DNA of 64,000 nucleotides from Streptomyces catenulae. GTDB taxonomy: Bacteria; Actinomycetota; Actinomycetes; Streptomycetales; Streptomycetaceae. Below, piece after piece: positions 52,687-61,531 of the stretch. The translations under genes were made by a program, and so were the position numbers. The DNA lies in contig NZ_JODY01000001.1 in NCBI RefSeq assembly GCF_000718015.1, positions 186,001 to 250,000 on the forward strand, written 5' to 3'. The first letter of the stretch is position 1. Each line of letters begins with the position of its first letter. The notes beneath the pieces were generated by a model that was not told the origin of the DNA, did not search any database, and worked only from the letters and a program-made list of their open reading frames with translations.

Positions 52687-53271
52687 TCAGGTCGCCGAAC
52701 CGGGCCCCGCGGACACCTCGTACCCCACCGCTCCCTGCCGCACCAGAAGGTCGGCGTACGGACGTGACGGATCTCCCGCGAAGTGCGTCCGCTCCGCCGG
52801 GATCCAGCCATCCCAGAACTCGGTGAGAGCCGGTCCGTCCCGGAGCCGCCCCCGCTCCCAGGACGGCTCGTCCGCCAGCTCCATCCACAACAGACAGGCC
52901 AGCTGCGGCCGCACCGCCCGGCGCCCGACCCCCACGCCCTCCACCAGCACCACCGGCTCCGGCGCCACCTCCCGCACCTCGCCGTACTCCCGGCGCACCC
53001 AGTCGTACACCTCGTACCGCGCCCGCTCGCCCCGGGACAGCGGCGCCAGCACCTGCTCCCGGAACCGCTCCGCCCAGCCGAAGAGCCAGGCGTGGCAGGC
53101 CAGGTCGTCGGTGCGGACGACCGGCGCGCCGCCCAGCGCCGCGGCCAGCCGCCGGGCGAAGGTGCTCTTCCCCGACCCCGCGTGCCCGTCCACCCCGATC
53201 AGCCGCACCGGACCGCAGGACGGCGGGAGCGCGGCGAGGCGGGCGGCGAGCGGGGCCAGGGTGTCGTTCAT
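52687..53271 (-). CDS. Uridine kinase-like P-loop NTPase
   Basis: A 194-residue protein with Walker A GHAGSGKST (29-37) and the nucleoside-kinase pattern VVRTDDLACHAWLFGW and VVLVEGVGVGRRAV. It resembles the AAA_18/uridine kinase-like family of small-molecule kinases. The usual uridine kinase motif is only partly kept, so the substrate is open. ATG at 53271. Divergent from the C39 peptidase gene. Confidence 0.82.
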   Translation of the reverse strand: MNDTLAPLAARLAALPPSCGPVRLIGVDGHAGSGKSTFARRLAAALGGAPVVRTDDLACHAWLFGWAERFREQVLAPLSRGERARYEVYDWVRREYGEVREVAPEPVVLVEGVGVGRRAVRPQLACLLWMELADEPSWERGRLRDGPALTEFWDGWIPAERTHFAGDPSRPYADLLVRQGAVGYEVSAGPGSAT

Positions 53272-53519
53272 CGCGCCAGCGTACGTACCCCGCGGCCGCC
53301 GCCCACATCGGCCCGGCGACGCGCGTCCGACCGCTGGCCGAAATGTGGGGGCACCCGCGATAGTTGATCCCTGCCCGAACGGGCGCCGCGGCCGTGCCCG
53401 GCGCCCGCCCTCCGTGGCGCCCGGCGCGGATACGCCGTCCGGGAGTCACCCGACCGTGTTCCGCCCGCCGTCCGCACCGCCCGCGTTCCCGTACGCCGCA
53501 CCCGACTGGGGGAATCCCG

Positions 53520-54896
53520 ATGACACCTTCCGCGTCCCGCCGCACCGTCCTCGCCGCCGCACTCGCCGCGGCCGCGGCCACCGCGGCCCCCGTCGCGGCC
53601 GCCGCGCCGCGCCGCACGGGCTCCGGGCCCGCGCCGCGGGCGGCCCGCCCGAGGAGAACCGTGGATCACCACGACTGGACCACCGCCGCCGACTGGGCGC
53701 GCGGCACCCACGACGGGACCGGCCCGGCGCCGTCCGCCCGCGCCGGGATCCGGCTGCGGCGGCCCGCCGGGACCGCCGAGTACCACGACCCGCACACCGG
53801 CCGCACCGCCGCCTGGGAGTACGCCACCTGGACCGGCCCCCGCCACCCCCTCGCCGTCCCGGCCACCGAACTCGTCGCCGCCTGGAACGCCCACACCCCG
53901 CCCGGCACCTGGATCACCGTCGAGGCACGCGCCGACTACTCCGACGGCGGCCGGACGCCCTGGTACGTCATGGGCCGCTGGACCTCCGGCGACGGCGACG
54001 CGGACATCCGCCGCACCTCCGTCGACGGCCAGAAGGACGGCCGCAGCAGCGTCTCCACCGACACCCTGGCGATCGACGACGCGGCGTCCGGCACCCGATT
54101 CACCGCCTACGCCCTCCGCGTCACCCTGCACCGCACCCCGGGCACCACCGCCACCCCCACCGTCCACCGGCTCGGCACGATGGGCTCGGACATCCCCGCC
54201 CGCTTCGAGGTCCCGGCCTCCGTCCCCGGCCCCGCCACCGGCCGCGAGCTGCCCGTCCCGCGCTACTCCCAGGAGATCCACAAGGGCCAGTACCCGGAGT
54301 ACGACAACGGCGGCGAGGCATGGTGCAGCCCCACCTCCTCCCAGATGATCGTCGAGTACTGGGGCCGCCACCCCGCCCCCGAGGACCTCACCTGGGTCGA
54401 CCCCTCGTACCAGGACCCCCAGGTCTGCCTGGCCGCCCGCCGCACCTACGACAACCAGTACCAGGGCTGCGGCAACTGGCCCTTCAACGCCGCCTACGCC
54501 GCCACCTACCCCGGCCTCCAGTCCGTGGTGACCCGCCTGACCTCCCTCACCGACGCCGAACACCTCATCGCCGCCGGTATCCCCGTCATCACCTCCCAGT
54601 CCTTCCTCGCCACCGAACTCACCGGCGCGGGCTACGGCACCGCAGGCCACCTCATGACCGTCATCGGCTTCACCCCCGACGGCGACGTCATCGCCAACGA
54701 CCCCGCCTCCCCCGACGACCCCGCGGTCCGCCGCGTCTACCACCGCCGGGAATTCGAGACCATCTGGCTCCGGACCAAGCGCTACGACGCGGAGGGCAAG
54801 GTCAGGAGCGGGAGCGGGGGAGTGTGTTACCTGTACTTCCCGGTGGATTTGGGGCCGGTTCAGCGCGCCGCGCTGCGGGAGGTCGGGATCCGGTAG
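53520..54896 (+). CDS. Tat-exported C39-like cysteine peptidase
   Basis: A 458-residue exported protein. A twin-arginine signal, SASRRTVLAAALAAAAATAA, is at the N-terminus. An N-terminal beta-rich domain (about 60-230) precedes a papain-like C39 domain with nucleophile C269 (GGEAWCSPTSSQMIVEYWG), H377 (TAGHLMTVIGF) and the Asp/Asn in VIANDPAS. C39-like proteins cleave double-glycine leaders or other peptides outside the cell; no ABC exporter domain is fused here. The ATG at 53520 gives the Tat motif near the start. Monocistronic. Confidence 0.85.
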   Translation: MTPSASRRTVLAAALAAAAATAAPVAAAAPRRTGSGPAPRAARPRRTVDHHDWTTAADWARGTHDGTGPAPSARAGIRLRRPAGTAEYHDPHTGRTAAWEYATWTGPRHPLAVPATELVAAWNAHTPPGTWITVEARADYSDGGRTPWYVMGRWTSGDGDADIRRTSVDGQKDGRSSVSTDTLAIDDAASGTRFTAYALRVTLHRTPGTTATPTVHRLGTMGSDIPARFEVPASVPGPATGRELPVPRYSQEIHKGQYPEYDNGGEAWCSPTSSQMIVEYWGRHPAPEDLTWVDPSYQDPQVCLAARRTYDNQYQGCGNWPFNAAYAATYPGLQSVVTRLTSLTDAEHLIAAGIPVITSQSFLATELTGAGYGTAGHLMTVIGFTPDGDVIANDPASPDDPAVRRVYHRREFETIWLRTKRYDAEGKVRSGSGGVCYLYFPVDLGPVQRAALREVGIR

Positions 54897-54916
54897 GACG
54901 CCCGCGCCGCCGGGCG

Positions 54917-54942
54917 GGCCGACTTCCGCCGCGGGAGGTCGG
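54917..54942. terminator. Stem-loop after the C39 peptidase gene
   Basis: GGCCGAC and GTCGGCC flank TTCCGCCGCGGGAG, which can extend the stem with G-U pairs. It lies 20 bp after the stop codon. No U-run. Confidence 0.45.
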
Positions 54943-55061
54943 CCCCGGAGGACCGGAGGAGTAGCCCCGCCCGGCGGCTGGGGGCCCGCCCGTCCTCGGG
55001 TACGGGTCAACCGTGACCTCGACGGAACGGTGCCCGAGCCAGCGGACCCTTCATGAATGAC

Positions 55062-55094
55062 GGGCAACTCTGTGCGTCAGCATCAGGGTTGCCC
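55062..55094 (-). terminator. Stem-loop after the NTF2-like gene
   Basis: GGGCAAC (55062-55068) pairs with GTTGCCC (55088-55094). It is immediately downstream of the NTF2-like stop on the minus strand, followed there by GTCATTCATG. A modest terminator candidate. Confidence 0.4.
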
Positions 55095-55099
55095 ATTAC

Positions 55100-55477
55100 T
55101 CAGGAGGCGGACGGCTCGATCTCCCCCGCGAAGACGATGACCTGGTCGATGAGGCTCCGCCGCAGATGGACGACGTCCGTTCCCGCCAGGCGGGGGCCTC
55201 CGTCAGGCGTGGTGAAGACCCACTGGTACCGGGCCCATTCGCCGGGCATGTCCACCGCCGAGCAGCGCACCATCGTGCCGGTCCCCGCCGGGTGGCGCCG
55301 GATGTCCAGCACGAACCGCTCGACCGCCGCGATTCCCTCGCTGCGACCCAACGGCCCCCAGAAGACCACGTCCGAGGTCAGGGCCTGGGAGAGCAGGGCG
55401 GTCACATAACTGTCGTCCGAGGCGTTGAACGCGGAGATGAATGTGTCGATCGCGGAACGTGCGGTCTCTTCCTGCAT
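55100..55477 (-). CDS. NTF2-like (SnoaL-type) protein
   Basis: A 125-residue alpha-plus-beta cone protein: TARSAIDTFISAFNASDDSYV in helix 1, SQALTSDVVFWGPLG, and FVLDIRRHPAGTGTMVRCSAVDMPGEWARYQWVF in the sheet. The pattern fits the SnoaL/NTF2-like superfamily, which includes isomerases, cyclases and many stress or toxin-linked proteins. No catalytic residues can be assigned. ATG at 55477. It follows the Imm49 genes on the same strand after a 280-bp gap. Confidence 0.72.
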   Translation of the reverse strand: MQEETARSAIDTFISAFNASDDSYVTALLSQALTSDVVFWGPLGRSEGIAAVERFVLDIRRHPAGTGTMVRCSAVDMPGEWARYQWVFTTPDGGPRLAGTDVVHLRRSLIDQVIVFAGEIEPSAS

Positions 55478-55756
55478 GCCCCAGTAATACCAGCCGCCTC
55501 ACGCACACTCGAACCACGAGCCGCCTCCCGATCACGGTGAACCATTCCGGTCACAGCACCAGGTGCGCAGGGTGCGCCGTCGAAGGCTCTCGGCAAGGCG
55601 TGGGCGGCCTACCGGCAGCGGGGTCACGACCTCGACCGACCTCGGAATGCTCCCCGCCAGCCATCGGTAGACCGACCACGGCCACGGGGCATCCGTCCGC
55701 GGACTTCCCCTACCCGAGCGTCTCGCGAATGGTCGTAGGTAGGCGAGGCGTTGGTG

Positions 55757-56611
55757 TTACGCGTCGAACTCGCCGCGCCAGGCGAAGTCGAGGAGAGCCT
55801 CGGGGAGATAGTCGGTCTCGACCTCGACCGGGATGCCGTTGGCCTTGGCCAGGCAGGCGATTGCCAGCGGGGCGAGGGCCACGACGCCCAGGACGTTGTG
55901 GGCCCGGTCCTCGTCGGCAGTCCAGTACGCCTTGTGCCAGCGGACGGCGTCGGCCAGGGACTCGTTGAAACCGGCGGCGTCGTTGCGCAGGTAGCGGTAG
56001 AGCATCATGATCGGCGGGTAGCGGAGGTTGCCCATCTCCTCCGCGTCGACGACGCGGGCGTGGTCGGGAGCACTCAGGTCCACGGCGTTCACCAGGTGTG
56101 TGCGCAGGTCGTCCCGGCGGAGCCAGAAGCTCTGGAGGGTCTCCACCCAGGCGTAGGTGTACTCGTCCAGGACACCGCCGAAGTCGCGCAGCAGGGACAC
56201 CGGGATCCGCGCCAGCATGTCGAGGCGGGCCGCTTCACGGCAGATGACCGCGAGGTAGAAGGCGTCGAGCCAGGCGTCCGCGTTGAGGTAGGTCTGCGGT
56301 CCGGTGGTGGCGAGGTGGCGCTCCTCCTGGCGGATCTTGCAGCTGACCGTTTCCTGATCGGAAGCGGTGGCGGCGAAGACGGCCGAATGCACCTGCATGG
56401 CCAGCAGCCAGGATTCCCAGGTCTCCAGCATGCCGGCACTGGGATCCCCGACACAGCGGACGAGGGCGACGTTCAGCGACTCCATGACGGCATCTGACCT
56501 GGAGTTGTGCGAGGTCTCGATCTCCTCCAACGAATAGGACAGAGACTCCTCCATGACGGGCACGACCGCCGCCATCTCGTCCTTGTCGTAGTCCTGGCGC
56601 GTCATGTTCAC
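55757..56611 (-). CDS. Imm49-family immunity protein (copy 1)
   Basis: A helical protein of 284 residues that I recognise as immunity 49 family, a group encoded beside polymorphic toxins. Landmarks shared with the second copy at 56957 are a TTGPQTYLNADAWLDAFYLAVICRE-like block (matching ATGPQWYVHPGSWITAFYLA), RIPVSLLRDFG, RYPPIMMLYRYLRNDAAGFN and VVALAPLAIACLAKANGIPVE. GTG at 56611 is preferred because GGAG lies 9 nt upstream; a GTG 6 nt further up and an ATG at 56605 are alternatives. It should bind and block a nuclease effector. It follows copy 2 after 345 bp. Confidence 0.8.
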   Translation of the reverse strand: MNMTRQDYDKDEMAAVVPVMEESLSYSLEEIETSHNSRSDAVMESLNVALVRCVGDPSAGMLETWESWLLAMQVHSAVFAATASDQETVSCKIRQEERHLATTGPQTYLNADAWLDAFYLAVICREAARLDMLARIPVSLLRDFGGVLDEYTYAWVETLQSFWLRRDDLRTHLVNAVDLSAPDHARVVDAEEMGNLRYPPIMMLYRYLRNDAAGFNESLADAVRWHKAYWTADEDRAHNVLGVVALAPLAIACLAKANGIPVEVETDYLPEALLDFAWRGEFDA

Positions 56612-56639
56612 GGACACTGTCTCCTACCTCACTAATACC

Positions 56640-56667
56640 TAGCCCCTCACCCGGCGCCGAGGGGCTA
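56640..56667. terminator. Hairpin upstream of Imm49 copy 1
   Basis: TAGCCCCTC (56640-56648) pairs perfectly with GAGGGGCTA (56659-56667). On the minus strand it precedes the start of Imm49 copy 1 by about 30 bp, so it may end the toxin transcript and isolate copy 1. Confidence 0.45.
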
Positions 56668-56723
56668 GCCAGCGCGAACCGGCCCGCTGTCCGGCCCATC
56701 GGGGCCTTCGGAGCCCTCCTGCC

Positions 56724-56761
56724 ATCGGGCAGGGGTGACGCTATCGGGCAGGGGTGACGCT
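56724..56761. repeat. Tandem duplication of a 19-bp unit
   Basis: ATCGGGCAGGGGTGACGCT occurs twice in immediate succession (56724-56742 and 56743-56761) without mismatch. Confidence 0.9.
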
Positions 56762-56956
56762 GCGGCCTACGGCCACCGTCTGATCTACAGTCTTCGCACA
56801 CCGATGATCAGCGGTGGCTGTACCTGGACCCCAGACCTACCTCAGTAGCGAGATCACGACCTACGACTGGCGCAAGAGAAGTTCGGCGAACGGCTCGGCT
56901 CAGGGGGCGTGTCGCCTGCCGGGAGATGACGGTCGGCGCTGAGGGGCTACTTGTTT

Positions 56957-57808
56957 TTACGTAGGGAACTCGCCGCACCAGTTGCGCCCCAGGAGGGCGG
57001 TCGGCAGGTACTCGGACTCGACCTCGATGGGGATGCCTGCGTCGTGGGCGAGGCAGGCCATGGCGAGCGGGGCGAGAGCGACGAGCCCCGAGATCTGGAA
57101 AGCCCTGCTCTCCTCGCTCCAGTATTCCTTGTGCCATTGGAGGGCATTGGCGAGCGCTCGGTTGAAGCCGGGAGCGTCCTTGCGGATGAAGCGGTGGAAC
57201 ATCTCCATCGGCGGGTACAGCAGCTTGCCCACCGTCTCCGGATCGGCGACGGCTTGCGGGTCGGTGCCGTCAACTGCGGCAACCAGCTTCGGGACGAGAT
57301 CCTGACCGCCGCGCCAGTAGGTCTGGAGCGTGTCAACCCAGGTGTAGTGGTATTCCTCGAAGTGTGGACCATTCTCCCGCAGCAGCGATATGGGTACCTG
57401 GCACAGGGCCGAGATCCTGTCCTTCTCCCGGCACACCAACGCCAGGTAGAACGCTGTGATCCACGAGCCCGGATGCACATACCACTGCGGACCGGTGGCC
57501 TGAAGAACGCGGTCCTTGTGCGCGATGCGGCACTGGACATGGTCCTCTGCCGTGGTCGCCACGGCGAATGCGGCAGAGCCGACCTGCATGGCGTTGACCC
57601 AGGCATCCCACGTGGGGAAGAGCGATGCCTGCGGGTCCATCAGACAGTGCGCCTCGGCCAGAGTGAGCGTGGTGCCCAGGGCGTCTCCCAGATTGGCGGA
57701 GCCCGCCTCCAGACCGTCAATCAGCTCCTGTGCGTTCTCCTGGAGCACGGCGAGGCCTTCTTCCGCGTTCCCCGTAGGAAAGGGATGGCGGGGGATGATC
57801 GAGACCAA
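56957..57808 (-). CDS. Imm49-family immunity protein (copy 2, toxin-proximal)
   Basis: A 283-residue Imm49 homologue with the same landmarks as copy 1: ATGPQWYVHPGSWITAFYLA, QVPISLLRENG, LYPPMEMFHRFIRKDAPGFN, LVALAPLAMACLAHDAGIPIE. Overall divergence from copy 1 is substantial, so they may neutralise different toxins or be an ancestral duplication. The start is TTG at 57808, positioned 7 nt after AAGGAG, which overlaps the toxin stop. The toxin and this gene are separated by 11 bp and are clearly one operon. Confidence 0.85.
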   Translation of the reverse strand: MVSIIPRHPFPTGNAEEGLAVLQENAQELIDGLEAGSANLGDALGTTLTLAEAHCLMDPQASLFPTWDAWVNAMQVGSAAFAVATTAEDHVQCRIAHKDRVLQATGPQWYVHPGSWITAFYLALVCREKDRISALCQVPISLLRENGPHFEEYHYTWVDTLQTYWRGGQDLVPKLVAAVDGTDPQAVADPETVGKLLYPPMEMFHRFIRKDAPGFNRALANALQWHKEYWSEESRAFQISGLVALAPLAMACLAHDAGIPIEVESEYLPTALLGRNWCGEFPT

Positions 57809-57819
57809 CGCGTTTCTCC

Positions 57820-60600
57820 TTAGAAGAGCTTGAAGTGCTTGAGCTCGGCGCCAGCATACTTACCGGTGTTCTCGGTGGCCTGCACGAGAACGTATTGCAG
57901 GGTCTTGTTCTGAATAGCCGCTTTTATTTCTCTGGCGTACTTGGCGTCTTTCGGTGATACGAAAGCACGTTGCTCCATATCAGCCACGATCGTGCGGACG
58001 TACTCGAGAGTTCCTTGCTTCACCAAGGTGCCACTGTCGAGCCTACCGTTGCCCTGGCGCCAGTCGAGCCTCGCATTGGGGCCCTTCGCCTCGACGATGA
58101 TGAGGTTACCTTCCTTATCTCGCCAGAGCTGGTCGAACCTCTTCGAGCCGTTTGCTGTCTCCGGAAGGTCAGTGATCTCCCGGCCCCCTTCGAATTCATG
58201 CTGCAGGAGCATGTGCCGGCGCGCGGCCTCCTCGCCGAGGGCTTCACCGAGCTTGCTGTTGTTGGAGACACCCTCGCCGACCGTTGCGTGGAAGTGGTCC
58301 TGCGCATCGGTGAGCGCCTTCGCGGTCTCATCGGTCGGGTTGGTCTGGTAGGCCCTCTCGGCATTGGTCAGGTCCATGCCGGCCACACGCTTGGCCGAGA
58401 CCTCGTCGAGGTGATCGATGCCTTGCGGATCGACCGTGTCCCGGCCTCGCACCAGGTCGTCGAGGTGGTACGCCTCCGGATTCGCGTACGGCAGGTTGTC
58501 GGCCGCCATCCAACTGCCGTCAGGCTTCTCGACGAGCTTTGGCAGGAGCTGGCCGTCGACCAGCTCAGTGGAACTGTTGCGCTTGCCAGGCCCCCATTTG
58601 TCGTAGTGCTGCGCGCGCCAGATGGGATCCTCGTTGGCGAGCCGGACGTGTTCGCGGGTGATCGCCTCCCGTTCAGTGGGCGTCCGCTCGCCGGCCGGCT
58701 TCTCGCGGGCGGCCTCGTACTCCGCCCGACGGGCCGCGTCGTCGGTGCCGCGAGCTGGGTCACCCACGCCGTCTGGGCGGGTGGTGCTGGTCGGCGGAAT
58801 CTCTGGATGGTCACCGCCCGGGACGCCAGTGTTTGCCGAGGAGCCGCCTGAGACAGTGTGGTCGGCCGTAGAACTGCTCGGCACGTCGCGGGGGTCGGCT
58901 GTGGACGTGGTGTCCGCAGGGTTCCGGGCGTCGGTATGGCCGGAGCTGCCTGCCCCGTGGTCCAGGTTGTTCCTGGGCATGTGGTCAGCTGCGTGGCTGC
59001 CGGAGGAGTGGCCCACGGTGCTACCGGGCGCCGTGCCGGTGTGACCGGGTGGGGGGCCGCCCGCGGTATGGGCCAGCTCATGGATTCCCGAACCGTCACG
59101 TATGACGTCGTCTCCCCGCCCGCCGACGCCAACCGGGACCCGCTGCTCCTGGCGGACCGGCGTCTCGACCGGTGGGTTGTCTGCGCCCGAGGCAGAGGCG
59201 TCCTTGGGGGCGTGGTGGGCGTCTTGGAGGAGGTTGCCGTTCTTGTTGTAGAGGTTGCCGGTGGCGTCTGTGTAGTTGCCGGTGAAGGGGTCTTTCACCG
59301 TGTGGGGTGGGAGGGTGACGGTGCCTTCGGGCAGTTTGATGGTGCCGTCCGGGAGTTTGGTGGCGCCTTCCGGGATGGGGGTGTCCTTGGGGAGTTGGAT
59401 CGAGCCGTCGGCCATGTGGAGGGAGCCCTCGGGTAGGGCGAAGGCGCCTTCGGAGATCTGTGGGATTTTGAAGTAGCCGGTGTCCTTGAGGTGGGCCATG
59501 ACGGCGCCGATTTTCGATACTCCCGTGCCTGCGCCCTTGAAGATGTAGGTCATCGGGTCGATGGCCTTGCCCGCCTTGCCTGCGAAGGACATGACCTTGG
59601 CTGCGGCGCCTGCCTTGCCTGCGCCTGATGCGGCGGCGCCTGCGCCTTCGGTGAAGATGGCGGTCAGGACGTTGAAGGTGACGGCACCGGCGGCGCGGGG
59701 GGCGTTGGATTCCCATTGGTCCCAGGCCACGAGTGCCTTGCCGGTTTCCTTCATCGCGGTGCGGGAGTCGCGGAGCCAGGAGGGGAGTTTGTCGCCGGGG
59801 ATGGCGAGGAAGGCGGGGCCCACGAGGGGCATGGTGGTGATCGAGATGCCGGTGGCGAGCTTGGCGAGACCGGTCCATGCCTGGCCGGCGGCGTCCCACC
59901 CGTCGACGCAGAGCAGGGTGCCCAGGCCCCTGATGGTGCCCCAGACGCCGTCGACGATGACGCCCTTGCCGAAGTCGTAGGCGTGCCGCCATACCTTCCA
60001 CCACGGCACGGATTCTTCGACGGCGTCGCCCCAGGGCAGGTGCTTGGACTGCTTGAGGTCTTCGGCGTGGTAGCCGTAGCCCGTTTTGTGGGAGCCGTCG
60101 ATCGCGTGCAGTTTCTTGCCGCCGACCAGGCCGACGATCTTGGCGTGGCAGTCGCGTTCGGCTGCCTGGAAGGCTGTCCAGACCTCGGCGATCTTGTTGC
60201 GGCGGTTGAGGTTTTCGTCGGTCAGGTCGCCGTCCTCGTCCCAGTCGTCGTCACCGTCGACCTTGTGGCGGAAAGCGGCGGCGTCCCGCTTGAGTTGATC
60301 GAGCTGCTTGACGAGCGGGGCGATTTCACGGGCGTAGGTGCCCAGCGCCTTGGCGATGACCTGTACGTCCGCACTGATGTCGCGGGCCTTGTCCGCCACG
60401 GGCTTGGTGACGGCGAACAGCTGCTCCGCCTCGGGCGCCTGGTAGAAGGCGGAGAGTCCGCCGAAGGACGTGTGGACGTCCGAGCCGGCGGTCTGGACCT
60501 TGGGGCCGCTGTGGGACAGCGCCTTCACCTTGGATTCGAGAACGTCCAGATCGCCGGTGAAGACCGGCACCTCTGCCGGGTCGACCGGAGCGTTACTCAC
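57820..60600 (-). CDS. Type VII-secreted polymorphic toxin with C-terminal PD-(D/E)xK nuclease domain
   Basis: A 926-residue effector. Residues 1-170 form a helical WXG100/LXG-like secretion domain (DLDVLESKVKALSHSGPKV; YQAPEAEQLFAVTKPV). A hydrophobic Gly/Ala-rich segment (about 225-350) follows. A run of short LP-x-G-x-I/T repeats lies at about 385-430 (LPEGSLHMADGSIQLPKDT, IPEGATKLPDGTIKLPEGTV), then a disordered His/Ser/Thr/Gly linker. The C-terminal domain (about 640-926) carries D823/D828, then E837-A-K839 in NLIIVEAKG, the restriction-endonuclease-fold core, so it probably cuts DNA or RNA. The ATG overlaps the preceding DUF6507-type stop by ATGA. Two Imm49 genes follow. Confidence 0.85.
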   Translation of the reverse strand: MSNAPVDPAEVPVFTGDLDVLESKVKALSHSGPKVQTAGSDVHTSFGGLSAFYQAPEAEQLFAVTKPVADKARDISADVQVIAKALGTYAREIAPLVKQLDQLKRDAAAFRHKVDGDDDWDEDGDLTDENLNRRNKIAEVWTAFQAAERDCHAKIVGLVGGKKLHAIDGSHKTGYGYHAEDLKQSKHLPWGDAVEESVPWWKVWRHAYDFGKGVIVDGVWGTIRGLGTLLCVDGWDAAGQAWTGLAKLATGISITTMPLVGPAFLAIPGDKLPSWLRDSRTAMKETGKALVAWDQWESNAPRAAGAVTFNVLTAIFTEGAGAAASGAGKAGAAAKVMSFAGKAGKAIDPMTYIFKGAGTGVSKIGAVMAHLKDTGYFKIPQISEGAFALPEGSLHMADGSIQLPKDTPIPEGATKLPDGTIKLPEGTVTLPPHTVKDPFTGNYTDATGNLYNKNGNLLQDAHHAPKDASASGADNPPVETPVRQEQRVPVGVGGRGDDVIRDGSGIHELAHTAGGPPPGHTGTAPGSTVGHSSGSHAADHMPRNNLDHGAGSSGHTDARNPADTTSTADPRDVPSSSTADHTVSGGSSANTGVPGGDHPEIPPTSTTRPDGVGDPARGTDDAARRAEYEAAREKPAGERTPTEREAITREHVRLANEDPIWRAQHYDKWGPGKRNSSTELVDGQLLPKLVEKPDGSWMAADNLPYANPEAYHLDDLVRGRDTVDPQGIDHLDEVSAKRVAGMDLTNAERAYQTNPTDETAKALTDAQDHFHATVGEGVSNNSKLGEALGEEAARRHMLLQHEFEGGREITDLPETANGSKRFDQLWRDKEGNLIIVEAKGPNARLDWRQGNGRLDSGTLVKQGTLEYVRTIVADMEQRAFVSPKDAKYAREIKAAIQNKTLQYVLVQATENTGKYAGAELKHFKLF

Positions 60601-61049
60601 TTCTTCCCCCCGAAGCCCTTCAACGCATCCACCCGCACCTCTCGGGCAGCGACCTGGGCGTTCCTCGCCGCCTCCAGATCGCCCTGGACGTACTCATTGG
60701 TGGCTTTCGCCGCGCCCAGGACGGCGGCTTGGCAACGGTCGGCCATCGCCTTGAAGTCTGACTGGCGTGCTTTCGCGTACTCGCCCAATGCCGCGGCCAC
60801 CGGCCCCGTCGCACCGTGCGGCATGAGGCCGGGTGCCACCGGCCCCACCGGCTTGTACCCCGCGGCCACCGGCTGCCCGCTCGGCAGCACCTGGGCCTGG
60901 GAGCCCGGCACGGCCGTACCCGCGGCCTGCGCCGCCTCCCGTATGTCCGCCAGCAGCGTGCGGAGAACTTTCCCGAGGTCCTCGGCATGGGTGCCGACGA
61001 CCTTCAGCTGGCCCTGCACGCCCTGCGGCTGAATGTCCCACGACGCCAT
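60597..61049 (-). CDS. DUF6507-type T7SS-associated protein
   Basis: A 150-residue helical protein starting MASWDIQPQGVQGQLKVVG, with a long central Ala/Pro/Gly loop and a C-terminal coiled segment (YVQGDLEAARNAQVAAREVRVDALKGFG). I associate this with the DUF6507 family found in Streptomyces type VII effector loci. It may be a partner or chaperone that forms the secretion signal with the following toxin, to which it is coupled by ATGA. An open frame upstream of the ATG is noise. Confidence 0.65.
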   Translation of the reverse strand: MASWDIQPQGVQGQLKVVGTHAEDLGKVLRTLLADIREAAQAAGTAVPGSQAQVLPSGQPVAAGYKPVGPVAPGLMPHGATGPVAAALGEYAKARQSDFKAMADRCQAAVLGAAKATNEYVQGDLEAARNAQVAAREVRVDALKGFGGKK

Positions 61050-61172
61050 GAACGCCCCCTGAATTCCTCTCTGCCGCACCGCCACTACTACCTGCGGCGG
61101 TGCCCCCCTACGGCCGGAAACCCGTTGGCGCACGGTGAAGACTGCTCTTCAGCCGGGGCGCCCGGGCCGGGA

Positions 61173-61484
61173 TCAGCCGATGTTGTCGACCGCGGACTTC
61201 GCGCGGGCCAGTGTCTGGTGCGCGGTCGCGTCGTTCTTCTCCAGCGTCGTCTTGAGCAGGTGGATGATGCTCTTGACCTCCTGCGAGGCGCGGTTCCAGC
61301 GCATCTCCTTGCCGTGGTACTCCTCCGCGACACCGTCCGCGGTGAAATCCGCCATGGCCTGCTTCACCTGCGCGTCGCGCGCCGCCATCACCTGCTCCAG
61401 GCGCGCGATCACCGCTTGGATGTTGCCCTGCGCCTCGGCCGATGCGCCCGAGTCGTACGAACGGCGGTCCTTGCCGGCAGTCAT
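61173..61484 (-). CDS. WXG100-like ESAT-6 family protein
   Basis: A 103-residue two-helix protein: GNIQAVIARLEQVMAARDAQV as helix 1 and the turn region ADGVAEEYHGKEMRWNRASQ. The W of EMRW with a following helix (SIIHLLKTTLEKNDATAHQTL) replaces the classical W-x-G. Such proteins are secreted as helical hairpins by type VII systems. RBS GGGGAGGA before ATG at 61484. It sits between a second WXG100 gene and the DUF6507-type gene. Confidence 0.8.
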   Translation of the reverse strand: MTAGKDRRSYDSGASAEAQGNIQAVIARLEQVMAARDAQVKQAMADFTADGVAEEYHGKEMRWNRASQEVKSIIHLLKTTLEKNDATAHQTLARAKSAVDNIG

Positions 61485-61531
61485 CACAATCCTCCCCGTT
61501 GAGAGCTGAGTACGCGTCCCTGATCGGGCGG

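Larger units (their letters stand above)
56612..56956. other. 345-bp spacer between the two Imm49 genes
   Basis: No gene supported. It contains a hairpin at 56640-56667, a 19-bp perfect tandem duplication at 56724-56761, and a second copy of the GAGGGGCTA half-site (near 56941) just beyond the end of Imm49 copy 2, followed on the plus strand by TTGTTTTT. It looks like sequence left from rearrangement of an immunity-gene cassette. Confidence 0.5.

Noticed and set aside
52440-52690. tRNA or small RNA near the GC-rich hairpin
   Set aside because: No cloverleaf can be drawn. The hairpin fits a terminator for the minus-strand kinase-like gene.
55540-55756. Possible decayed gene (GAPSKALGKAWAAYRQRG in one plus frame)
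   Set aside because: The stretch is short and I cannot name a family. It lies in the spacer after Imm49 copy 1 and may be chance.
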